From assembly GCF_001997345.1 (NCBI RefSeq), contig NZ_CP019606.1, forward strand, positions 2,728,001-2,792,000: DNA of 64,000 nucleotides, read 5' to 3'. Positions 40,558 through 50,500 of the stretch are shown piece by piece (within the stretch, counting starts at the first letter, position 1; every line of letters begins with the position of its first letter). The notes under the pieces were generated by a model. The model was not told where the DNA came from and did no database searches. It saw nothing but the letters and a program-made list of their open reading frames with translations. The translations under genes and the position numbers were made by a program. The DNA is from Tessaracoccus aquimaris. Its GTDB lineage: Bacteria; Actinomycetota; Actinomycetes; Propionibacteriales; Propionibacteriaceae.

Positions 40558-43302
40558 ATGGAAACCAGAAAGCAGACCAAGTCCCGGGTCGTCGACGAGG
40601 TGGCGGCCGAGAAGGCACGCCGCAAGGAGCGGTCGGCCGAACTGGCCGCGATGACCCCCGAGGACCGAGCCGCCGCCAAGGCGTCCGACAAGGCCGCGGC
40701 CAAGGCGTCGGCCAAGCAGCGCAAGGCAGACGTGAAGGCCATGACCGGCGAGGAGAAGAAGCTCGCCAAGCGCCACGACCGGATGTACCGCAAGGTGTGG
40801 CACCGGCCGCGGCGCGCGGTCGGCTGGATCGCCGTCCTCCTGGTGGTCGCCCTGCTCGCCTCCTTCGTGACGCCATACGTCCGCGACCTCTCCCGCCTGT
40901 TCGACACCCCCATCGACTCATCGACCGCAGCAGGAAAGGCGGCCCGCGAGAACGCGGCGGTGGTTGCCGAACAGATCTCCGACGAGGGCATCGTCCTGCT
41001 CAGCAACGACGGGACGCTCCCGCTGCGCGACAAGGGCGTCAACGTGTTCGGCTTCTCGTCGTTCGCGCTTCGCTACGGGGGCGGCGGCTCCGGTGGCGCC
41101 GACCAGTCCAGCTCAAAGAACCTCTACCAGGGCCTGACCGACGCGGGCGTCGCCTTCAACGAGACGCTCTACGACTTCATGATCGAGCAGGGCGCCGACC
41201 CCGACAAGAAGAGCGACTCCGGCCTGCTGTCCATCCTGCTGCGCATGTTCAGCGCGCCCGAGCCTGACGAGCCCGAGGTGACCTACCTGAGCGACGCGGC
41301 CCTCGCGCAGGCAAAGGAGTATTCGGACGTCGCCCTGGTCGTCGTCGGCAACGGCGGCGTGGAGGCCTCTGACTTCACAACGGACCAGTTGCGGATGCCC
41401 GCCAACACCAAGGCCCTGCTCGACCGGGTCACGGGCGCCTTCGACAAGGTGATCGTCGTCGTCAACAGCGGCAACACCATGGAACTCGGCTTCCTCGATG
41501 AGTACCCGCAGATCGTCTCGTCGCTGTGGATCGGAACCCCCGGCCCGGTGGGCGCCGTCTCCCTCGGGAAGGTCATCGCCGGCGACGTGAACCCGTCCGG
41601 TCACCTCACCGACACCTACGCATACGACGTCACCACCGCGCCCGCCGCCGAGAACTTCGGCGACTACAAGTACGACAACATCAAGGGCAGGGCGCTGATC
41701 AACTACGAGGAGGGCATCTACGTCGGCTACCGCTACTACGAGACCCGCTACCTCGGCGACGAGCCAGGCTACGCCGACGCGGTCCAGTTCCCGTTCGGGC
41801 ACGGCCTGAGCTACACCGACTTCGACTGGAAGGCAGGCACCGCGGCCGTCACCGGAGACGAGGTGACGGTGCCCGTCGAGGTCACCAACACCGGAGACGC
41901 CGCGGGCAAGGACGTCGTGCAGGTGTACTTCTCCGCTCCCTACACCGAGGGCGGCATCGAGAAGTCCGCCATCGAACTGGCGGGCTTCGCGAAGACCTCC
42001 GACCTGGCACCCGGACAGTCCGAGACAGTGACCGTCACGTTCCCCGTCCGCGACATGTCGTCCTACGACATGGGAGATCGCCAGGCCTACGTGCTGGAGG
42101 CGGGCGACTACGCCGTCAAGGTCGGCCACGACGTGCACGACGCCGAGACGGTGCTGACGCACACGGTCGCCACGGACGTCGTCTACGACACCGACGAGGT
42201 GACGGGCACCAAGCTGGAGAACCGGTTCGGCTACGCCGACGGCGACCTGACGTACCTGTCGCGCTCCGACTGGGCCGGGACCTACCCGGACGGCGCCGAC
42301 ACCGACCTGACCGCCTCCGACGCGCTTCTGGCCGCGATGACGGAGCGTCCCGCGAAGGCCGAGGGCGACCTGCCCATCTTCGGGGCTGACAACGGCATCG
42401 CGCTGGGCGACCTCAAGGGCGCCGCCTTCGACGACCCGCGCTGGGAGCAGTTCCTCGACCAGTTCACGCTCGACGAGTTGATGGACGTGTTCGAGCGCGG
42501 CGCCTACAAGACGCAGGACATCGAGCGCCTCGGGGTGCCGTCCGCCGTCCTGCTCGACGGCCCGGCCGGGATCAACTTCCTGTTCGGCAAGGTGACCGCC
42601 GCGTCCTACCCGACGGAGGCCGTCATCTCGGCGACGTGGAACGAGGACCTGGCACGTCAGATGGGCGACGCCGTCGGCCAGGAGGCCAACGCGTACGGAG
42701 TGCACGGCTGGTACGCGCCCGGCATGAACCTGCACCGCACCGCTCAGGGCGGCCGCAACTTCGAGTACTACTCGGAGGATCCGCTGCTGTCGGGTCGGAT
42801 CGCTGCGGGGATGACGGCGGGCGCTGAGGAGCGCAACGTAATCGTCTTCATCAAGCACTTCGTGGTCAACGACCAGGAGACCAACGCCCGCTCCAGCATC
42901 AACGTGTTCCTCAATGAGCAGGCGATGCGCGAGCTGTACCTGCGGCCGTTCGAGATCACGGTGAAGGAGGCGGCGCCGCGCGGCGCGATGTCGAGCTTCT
43001 CGCACATCGGCCACAAGTGGGCGGGCGGGAACCCCGAACTGCTGGGCGACGTCCTCCGCGACGAGTGGGGCTTCGAGGGCCTGGTCAGCACCGACGCGGT
43101 GCTCGGGGACTTCATGGACCCGACCCTCGCGGTGCGCCACGGCAACGATCTGATGCTCGACATGCTGACCCCGACGGGAAACATCAAGAAGCTGGAGAAG
43201 GCGTACCAGGACGATCCGGTCGGGATCGCCAACGGGCTGCGCGACCGGGTGCACACGACGCTGTTCGTGCTCCTGCAGACGGAGCTCGACCTGCCCGAGT
43301 GA
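40558..43302 (+). CDS. Membrane-anchored GH3 glycosidase, permuted domain order
   Basis: 914 residues. A Lys/Ala-rich cytosolic N-terminus of about 85 residues (AAAKASDKAAAKASAKQRKA) leads to one membrane helix at about 90-110, so the enzyme is exported but tethered. The domain order is reversed relative to the upstream gene: sandwich domain first (about 130-420), fibronectin-like domain (430-530), then the barrel (about 600-900) with LLDGPAGIN, ATWNEDLARQMG, GRNFEYYSEDPLLSG, KHFVVNDQE and the nucleophile in VSTDAVLGD (Asp 846). The stop codon lies in the first unit of a tandem repeat. GAGGAAAG precedes the ATG. Confidence 0.92.
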   Translation: METRKQTKSRVVDEVAAEKARRKERSAELAAMTPEDRAAAKASDKAAAKASAKQRKADVKAMTGEEKKLAKRHDRMYRKVWHRPRRAVGWIAVLLVVALLASFVTPYVRDLSRLFDTPIDSSTAAGKAARENAAVVAEQISDEGIVLLSNDGTLPLRDKGVNVFGFSSFALRYGGGGSGGADQSSSKNLYQGLTDAGVAFNETLYDFMIEQGADPDKKSDSGLLSILLRMFSAPEPDEPEVTYLSDAALAQAKEYSDVALVVVGNGGVEASDFTTDQLRMPANTKALLDRVTGAFDKVIVVVNSGNTMELGFLDEYPQIVSSLWIGTPGPVGAVSLGKVIAGDVNPSGHLTDTYAYDVTTAPAAENFGDYKYDNIKGRALINYEEGIYVGYRYYETRYLGDEPGYADAVQFPFGHGLSYTDFDWKAGTAAVTGDEVTVPVEVTNTGDAAGKDVVQVYFSAPYTEGGIEKSAIELAGFAKTSDLAPGQSETVTVTFPVRDMSSYDMGDRQAYVLEAGDYAVKVGHDVHDAETVLTHTVATDVVYDTDEVTGTKLENRFGYADGDLTYLSRSDWAGTYPDGADTDLTASDALLAAMTERPAKAEGDLPIFGADNGIALGDLKGAAFDDPRWEQFLDQFTLDELMDVFERGAYKTQDIERLGVPSAVLLDGPAGINFLFGKVTAASYPTEAVISATWNEDLARQMGDAVGQEANAYGVHGWYAPGMNLHRTAQGGRNFEYYSEDPLLSGRIAAGMTAGAEERNVIVFIKHFVVNDQETNARSSINVFLNEQAMRELYLRPFEITVKEAAPRGAMSSFSHIGHKWAGGNPELLGDVLRDEWGFEGLVSTDAVLGDFMDPTLAVRHGNDLMLDMLTPTGNIKKLEKAYQDDPVGIANGLRDRVHTTLFVLLQTELDLPE

Positions 43303-43511
43303 TCGGGGATCGCCTGCCCGAGCGATCGGAGGGACGGCCCGCCTGAGTGCTCGGCGGTCGACCCACCGGAGTGATCGGAGGGACGACCCGCCTGAGTGCT
43401 CGGAGGACGACCTACCGGAGTGATCGGAGGACGACCTACCGGAGTGATCGGAGGACGACCTACCTGAGTGATCGGGGGTCGCCTGCCTGAGTGATCCCCG
43501 GGGGGAATGAG
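43297..43511. repeat. Nine-unit 23-25 bp tandem repeat at the end of the GH3 gene
   Basis: Units begin GAGTGATCGG (variants GAGCGATC, GAGTGCTC) at 43297, 43320, 43345, 43369, 43394, 43418, 43442, 43466 and 43489, typically GAGTGATCGGAGGACGACCT plus ACCG. The first unit contains the GH3 stop codon; a terminator hairpin follows the last. Confidence 0.9.
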
Positions 43512-43512
43512 T

Positions 43513-43545
43513 GGCGCGGGTCGGAACACGGTTCCGGCCCGCGCC
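43513..43545 (+). terminator. Terminator of the GH3 operon
   Basis: Fifteen-base-pair stem (GGCGCGGGTCGGAAC / GTTCCGGCCCGCGCC, one G-U pair) with an ACG loop. Confidence 0.75.
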
Positions 43546-43595
43546 GCCGCGTCTCCTCCCGCCGTCCGGTGGCGGGGTGCGGTGCGGGTATGTCG

Positions 43596-43673
43596 TTGAG
43601 CATGTTTGGTTGCTCTTTGCCGCGCGCGGCCTTGTTGAACGTTCGAATCGCAAACGAGTTACCAAACATGCTC
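43596..43673. repeat. 78-bp element with perfect 15-bp terminal inverted repeats
   Basis: TTGAGCATGTTTGGT at 43596-43610 and its exact reverse complement at 43659-43673 enclose 48 bp containing CCGCGCGCGG and GTTCGAA. It is less GC-rich than its surroundings. It carries no gene; it may be a tiny non-autonomous mobile element or a large cruciform site. The rest of 43546-43746 shows nothing. Confidence 0.6.
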
Positions 43674-43746
43674 AAACCCTTGCCAGCGACGGTCCCACGC
43701 CGCCTCTTCCCGCGGGTCGTCCAGCGCCTCGACCGCCCGGAGCGGG

Positions 43747-44367
43747 TCAGCCTTGTGCCGTGCGCCACTCGAGATATGCGGCGCCGCGCGGCGACAACTC
43801 GTAGCCGACGTCGTGGCTGATCGTCAGGCCCAACGCCTTCAGTTTTCGGATGTCGACCTTCAGCGGCAGCAGGTCGACGCCCCGCTCGGCGGCCAGCACC
43901 TTCGACACGACGCGCGGGTTGTCGCGGATCCACATCAGCACGTCCACCGTCCATACGCCGGTGGGGCGCTTGTCGAGACGGTCCAGCCGCCTCACGAGAT
44001 CGGCCAGGTCGTCGTCTCCAGGGGCCGCCTCGCGAAGGGCCAGCCGTGGATCCTCACCGGCCCACTCGACCTGGATCCGGTAGACGTGCTCGCCGCCCTT
44101 TGCCGACCGCTCGCGACGTGGGGCGTCGGGGTCGCGCGGCCGCAGCATCTTCCTCAGCGCGTCGGCGTCCTTGAACCCGGCTACCTTCGCGGCCCGGTCG
44201 CTGACCTTGGCGAGGTCGGGCACGCGCGTGACCCTGGTAAACCGGATCAGGCCGGCCGGGGTCAGTTGGGTGCCTCCGGCCTTCACCCGCGGCGCGTCCC
44301 AGCGCCGGTACTGCGTCGTGATCCGACCCTCCCGGATGCCGTCGGCCGTCGCCTTGGTGATGAGCAC
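43747..44367 (-). CDS. ASCH-domain protein with C-terminal winged-helix-like part
   Basis: 206 residues from GTG. The N-terminal 100 residues match the ASCH pattern (GIREGRITTQYRRWDAPRVK, AGGTQLTPAGLIRF), a PUA-like fold that binds RNA or modified nucleotides. The C-terminal 100 residues include a run of helices (LKVDIRKLKALGLTISHDVG, then YELSPRGAAYLE) with the look of a winged helix. Function not known; an RNA-related role is a family-level inference. It converges on the GH3 operon. Confidence 0.7.
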   Translation of the reverse strand: MLITKATADGIREGRITTQYRRWDAPRVKAGGTQLTPAGLIRFTRVTRVPDLAKVSDRAAKVAGFKDADALRKMLRPRDPDAPRRERSAKGGEHVYRIQVEWAGEDPRLALREAAPGDDDLADLVRRLDRLDKRPTGVWTVDVLMWIRDNPRVVSKVLAAERGVDLLPLKVDIRKLKALGLTISHDVGYELSPRGAAYLEWRTAQG

Positions 44368-44453
44368 GCGAACATCGTCGCACGGGGTCGGCGCCAGCAG
44401 GGGGGTTCGCCCACCGTCACCGCTCCGATCGCCCGCGCCCCCGAGGACGGCGA

Positions 44454-44483
44454 ACGGCCCAGGGGATCTCTCCCCTGGGCCGT
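44454..44483 (-). terminator. Terminator of the giant surface protein gene
   Basis: Perfect 13-bp stem (ACGGCCCAGGGGA / TCCCCTGGGCCGT) with a TCTC loop, 46 bp past the stop. Confidence 0.75.
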
Positions 44484-44529
44484 CGCTCGTCAGGCGGTCA
44501 ACCGGTCACCGGTGGACCTGTCGGGACGG

Positions 44530-47500
44530 TCAGCCGGCGGCGCCGGTATTCGGCGGCAGCGGCCTCTTGCCCGTGATGGTGACCGTCACCGAGGCCTTCG
44601 GGCCGTCAGTGCCGATCTGCGCGGTGTTGGTGAACTCCTCGAACAGGTCGCCCTGCGCCAGCCACACCTGCAGGCGGTAGCTGAACGAGATCGCCGTGCC
44701 CTCGGCATTCCAGGTGGCCTTGCCCAACTCGGTGCGCGGCTTGTCCGGCTGAGTCAGGTCGTCGAAGACCGTCACCTCCTTGTCGGTCTCACCGGCCACG
44801 TCGAACGCGACGGCGTCGCTGGCGTTGAGCGAGTGCTCGCCACCGGTCAGGTCGACATAGGTCACCTCGGCCGCGACGGTGGAGTCGTCGGCCTTCGTCG
44901 GGGTGCCGGTGCACGAGTAGGCGATGCTCGCCTCGTCGCCCGCCGGGACCACGACCTGCTGACCGGGCGTCTCCGGGTCGGCATCGCTGGCGGGCAGAGC
45001 GCACTCCATGCCAGCGGGGCCGGTCAGGTTGGCGATGGTCGCCATGACGTCGACCTCGTTCGGGTTGGTCAGCACGAGGGTGCCGCTCGCCCCGAAGCCA
45101 CCGTCGCGGTAACCGGCAGGGATGGCGTCAACGACGTAGTCGAACTCGGCCTTGCCACCCTGGACGACCTTGCTTGTGGCGTCCACGTTCTTGGCGATCT
45201 CCCACAGGTACTCGCGGTCGAAGCTGCCCGCTCCGTCGATGCTCAGCCCGATCGGCGCCTGCGGGCAGATGGTCGCGGTTGCCGTGTCGGAGGCGAGCAC
45301 CGACGACTCGGTGCGCACCATCGCTGCGGGTGCCCGGGCGAGGATGCGGGTCTGGACCCATGCCGTGTTCTCCACGACCTCGCACGCGGCGTCGATGCCC
45401 TCGAACTCGAGGGTGTACTCGAACATCGCGGGCGCGTCATCGGCCGAGACGATGCCGAGCAGTTCGGGCTCCGCATCGGCGTCGCCGAGGTCGTCCATCA
45501 CGGAGACCGACTGGTTGCGCTCGTTCATCCATAGCTCGACCGGGATGGCCTCGGTGGTTGCCGAGCCGCCGTCCCAGGTGATGGTCGCCTGGTTCGTGAG
45601 GGTCTCGTAGTCGGCCTCGTCCAGCGCGGTGAGGTCGCACTGGTAGTTCAGCGTCACCGAGTCGCTGGCCGCGACGTCAACCTGGAAACCGTCGGCCTCC
45701 GGGTCGGCGTCCTCGACGTCACGGATGGTGCAGGTACCGGTACCCGCGCTGAGCGTGTCGGCGACGGTTGCCGTCACGCTGCGGAAGTCGTTCGGGTTCG
45801 TGACGACGATCGCCCCGGCGACGTTCCAGTTGCTGTCGGTGTAGCCGTCGACGTCGGCCGTCACGACGTAGTCGATGCTGGCCTTACCGTCGGAGTCCGC
45901 GGTGACGGTGTCGCTCTGGCCCTCGGCGAGGCTCTTGTCGATGCTCCAGCGGAACTCGCGCTGGTACGAGCCACCCGCCGTCTTGGAGACGGTGAGGTCG
46001 GCCTCGCGGCAGGCCTCGATCGTGGCGCTGTCGCTGCCGAGCGGCACGTCACCGCCCCAGATCGTCGCGATGTTGGGGAACTCCTGACAGGTGCCAGCCT
46101 TCTCGACGGTCCACGTCACCTCGTAGCTCTTGCTCTGCTCGCCGTCGGCGACCGAGACGCTCCACGCCGGATCGAACGTGAAGTTGCTGTCGGTGACGGT
46201 GACGGTGTCGTTGATCGGATGCTGCGACCAGCCCGACTCAGCAACGTCGACGACCTTGGTCGCCGAGGCCGCGGGAGTATGTGCGGCCGCGGCATCCCAC
46301 TCGACCTTCGCCGTGTTGGTACCCGTGTAGTCCGGCTGATCCGTGAACGCGCACGCGTAGGTGAACACCACGCTCGACGAACGCGGGACCACGTACTGGA
46401 ACCCGGCCTTCTCCGGATCGGCGTCGACGGCCGCGGCCTCGTCCTTCACACCCGTGACAGAACACGACGCGCCAGCACCCAAGGCCACCTCATCGGTGAC
46501 CGTCGCCGAGACGTCCTGGAAGGAGTTCGGGTTCGAGACGGTGATCTCGCCCTCCATGACCCAGTTGCCGTCCTCGTGACCGGTCGGCGTCACCGTCACG
46601 TCGTAGCCGACGGTGACCTTGCCGGTCTCCTGGTCCGCGGTGAACGGCCCGTCGCCCTTCGGGGTCTTGGTGATGTTCCACAGGTAGGAGCGGTCGAACG
46701 AGTTGACCACGTTCTTGTCGACGGTCAGGTTGGCGCCGCGGCAGGCGTCGATGGTGGCCGAGTCGTCGACGGTGAAGCCGTCGTCGGCGACCAGGGTCGC
46801 CTTGTTCGGGAACGCCTTGCACGTGCCAGCGGCTCCGACGTTCCAGACCACGGAGTAGTCCTTGGTGACCTTGCCTCCGGCAAGGTCGACCGTCCACGGC
46901 TCAGGCACGGCCGGGTCGGTGATGACGGCGGAGTCATTCTTCTGCGTGACGACCCAGGCGGCCGCCGCGACGGGGGTGGTGCCCGTCACGCTGCCGTTGG
47001 GGCTCGCGATCGCCGCCTTGTCCCAGGTGACGGTGGCGGTCGCGGTGCCGGCGTAGGACGGCTTGGTCGGGTAGCTGCAGGTGTAGCCACGGGTGACCGA
47101 GGCTCCCTTGGGGACCAGGATCTGGAAGCCGGGGGTGGCGGCGTCGGCGTCAGGCCCGGCGACGGTGCACACCGATCCGCCACCGAGGTTGTCGGCGACG
47201 GCGACCGTGGCGAGCACGTCCTGGAAGTCAGTCGGGTTCGTCACGATGACAGTTCCTGCCGACGTCCACGACTTGTCATCGAAGCCGTTCGGCTCCGCGG
47301 CGACGGAGTAATCGACGGTGACGTTGCCCTCGGCGTCGGTGTAGAACGGCCCGTCCGGGGCGACCTTGTCGATGCTCCAGGTGTGCCAACGCTGCAGCGC
47401 ACCGGACCAGGTCAGGCTGGCGCTCAGGTCCTTGCCGCGGCAGGCCTTGATGCGCTCGGTGTCCGAGGTGGCGAAGCCGTCGCTTCCGGTCAGCGCTGCG

Positions 47501-50500
47501 GTGTTGTCGAAGTCCTTGCAGGTCCCTGCGGTCCCGACGTTCCAGGTCACCGAGTACTTCTCGGTGTGGGGCGAGTCGGCGAGCGCAACGGTCCAAGGCG
47601 CGGGCGCGTGGGCGTCGGTGAGGGTGGCGGTCTCGTTGTGGAGCGTCACCAGCCAGTCGGCCGCCTCGATCGGCGCGGTGCCGGTCGCGGTCGCGTTCGT
47701 GGTGTGCGCCGCGTCCTTGTCCCAGGCGACCGTCGCGGTGTTGGTGCCGTCGTAGGAGGGCTTACCGGTGAAGGCGCACTCGTAGACGAAGACGGCGGTG
47801 CCGGACGCGGGGACCGTGTGGGGCAGCGTCACCGAGGTGACCTGGCCCAGCGGGCCGACGACGCCGGTGATGGTGCACGTGGCCCCGCCGCCCAGGTCGG
47901 CGACATCGGTCGGGGTGACCGCGACGCCCTGCCAGGTGTTGGGGTTGGTGACGGTGATCCGGCCGTTGGCCTTCCAGTTGGAGTCGGTGCCTGCGCTTGC
48001 GGTGCTGACGACCTCGTAGCCGACCGTCACGTCACCCGTTGCCGGGTTGGCCGCGAAGGGCTGCTGGCCGGTGGCGTTCTTGACGACCGTCCATTCGTAG
48101 CCGCGGTCGAGCGAGGCCGAGACGGTCTTGCTGACGGTGAGGTCTGCGCCCCGACACACCTCGACGGTGGCATCGGCGGAGTCGACGAGGCCGTCGCTTC
48201 CCGTGATGGTCGCGTTGTTGGTGAACGACTGGCAGGTGCCCGGCTGGGTGACCTGCCATTCGACGCTGTACTCCTTGGACTGCTCACCGTCCGCGGCGTT
48301 GACGACCCAGGCCGGGTTGAACGTGTGGTGGTCATCGGTGACGGTGACCGACGCGTTCGACAGCGACGTGGCCCACGAGTCCCCGGCGATCGAGGCTGTG
48401 CCCGTCGCGGTCCCGGTCGGGGTGGCAGCTCCGACTCGCGGCCAGGTGACCGTTGCCGTGTTCACGCCGGTGTACCTTGGCTGGCTCGTGAACGTGCAGG
48501 TGTAGTCGAAGACGACGCTCTCGCCCTTCGGGATCACCCGGTCGACGCCGTTGACGACGGTGCAGGTCGCGCCGCCGCCGATGTCTACCTGGTCGGTGAC
48601 GGTGGCCTTGACGTCCTGCCACGCGTTGGGGTTCTTGACCGTGATCTTGCCGACCATGGCCCAGCCGGAGTCGACGGTACCCGTCGGCGTCACCGTGACC
48701 TTGTACGTCGCGGTCGCCTTGCCCGTGGCAGGGTCGGCGTAGATCCGCTCGGTCGGGCCGGACTTCTCGACGTCCCAGAGGTAGGAGCGCTTGAAGGTGC
48801 CTGCCACGTTCTTGGTGACCTGCAGATCCTCCAGCGGCTTGTCGTCGTTGACCAGGGTGCAGACGACCTGGTCGCCGGGCGCGAGGGTCACCGACTTGTT
48901 CTGCAGGCTCGGGCCAGACATGGCCGTCCCGCGGTTCGTGCAGGTCAGCGCCGTCCAGTCGTAACCTGCGGCGCCACCGCTCTCGGAGATGGCGTAGCTA
49001 CCGGGCTCGACCTGTCGGGTCGCGGCCGCGGTTCCGGTCACGACGTCGACCAGGTTGGTGGCGCCGCCCGACTTGACCGCGGACAGCTTCCAGGCGTCAC
49101 CGGTCGCGGTGCCGCCGTTGTCGTTGGTGACCTTCTTGACCAGTTGCAGGGTGGCGCCACAGGTGAGGGTGTTGGTGAGCTTGACGGTCGTCTTCCCAGC
49201 GGGAAGCACGACGTTGAGGCCCGCCGCGGGCAGCACCCCGCTAGAGGTGCCGTTGGTGTACCGCTTCGACCCGAGCGTGCACTGTCCAAGACCGATGGTC
49301 TCGTTGATGTTGACGCTCGTCCCGATGGCGTACCCGTTGATGGTCGACCCGAACGCGGCGCTCTGTCCGTTCGGTAGGGGCGCAACCACGGGGCTGGCGG
49401 AGGCGCCGTACTGCGAGAGGACCGAGGCTGCGGCCGCGTGGGTGTAGGTGGTTCCGTTGATCACCCATTCCTTGTCGACCTGTAGCGACGCCGGGTTCGC
49501 CTTGTTGGTGAATGTGCAGGACACGTTGTCGTTGACGACCAGTCCGGTGAGGTTGAGGCTCGGCCCAGTCATGTTCAGGGTCGTCGCGGTTCCGTCTGCA
49601 TGGTTGACGACACATGCGCCTGAAGCGAAGGAGTAGTTGGGCTTCGACTGGGCGTTCTCGGCGACGTTGAGCGAGACGCTTGCGGTCTCGGCGGTCATGG
49701 CGAGCGTCCAGGTCGCCTTGCCTGGCGCGTTGCTTCCCGAGCCGGTGACCTGCGATGTCTGGCTAGGGGTCAGGGTCCCGGTGCCGGCGCTCGGCGTGCC
49801 CGGGACGGCGGTGACGGTCCATCCGCTGTCGGGGGTCGGGTTCTGGCCGTTGACATCCGTGACGACCTTGGTGATGGAGATCGGCACCTGGCAGGTCGCG
49901 GCGGACGCGATGTCCTTCAACTGGGTGTTGAGCACGTCCCAGTCCGCCGTCTGGAAGTAGTCGCTGTTGACGGCCGAGCCGGAGATGGCCCGCAGGTTGC
50001 GGGCGACGTCACCGGAGACGGCGTTGCCGACCCCCACCGCCACGAGCCTGGTGTTCTGCTTGATGGCGTTGGCCGAGTAGATCGCGGCCTCCAGGGACCG
50101 CTGGGTCACGTCGTAGCTGTTGACCGACGTCGAGCCCGATCCGGTCGAGGTCGCGATGTAGTTCGGGGCGCCGTCGGTGATCATCAGCACGAGGTCATAT
50201 CCGTGCGTGGCGTTTGCGGCGGCCACGGTGCGGAGGCCGCGGTCCCAGTTGGTGGACTGTGTCCCAGTCGTCGACGTGTTGATCCGGCTCTCCAACGTGC
50301 TCCGGTTGGCCGCCGTCAGCGCCATCGGCACCGGGTAGTTGGTCGTGCCGCCCGCAGGCGAGTCCGTGCCGAACGTGAACAGGGAGATGGACGAGTTGGT
50401 GTTCATCAGGGAGTCGTAGAGCCCGCCCGAGCCGATGATGGCGTTCTTGTAGGTGGTCCGCTGGCTAGACGAGATCGAGGCGGACAGGTCCATCAGGAGG

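Noticed and set aside
43608..43675. A short gene reading MFGCSLPRAALLNVRIANEL in the inverted-repeat element
   Set aside because: No ribosome site, no promoter, and it depends on the inverted arm sequence; no similarity recognised.
44369..44530. A frameshift hiding a hydrophobic sorting tail on the giant surface protein
   Set aside because: All three frames after LPPNTG were read to the terminator; none is hydrophobic.
46219..49377. 1052-codon plus-strand open frame opposite the giant surface gene
   Set aside because: It is a shadow caused by GC-rich codon use: the minus strand has a signal peptide, domains, ribosome site, promoter and terminator, the plus frame has none.
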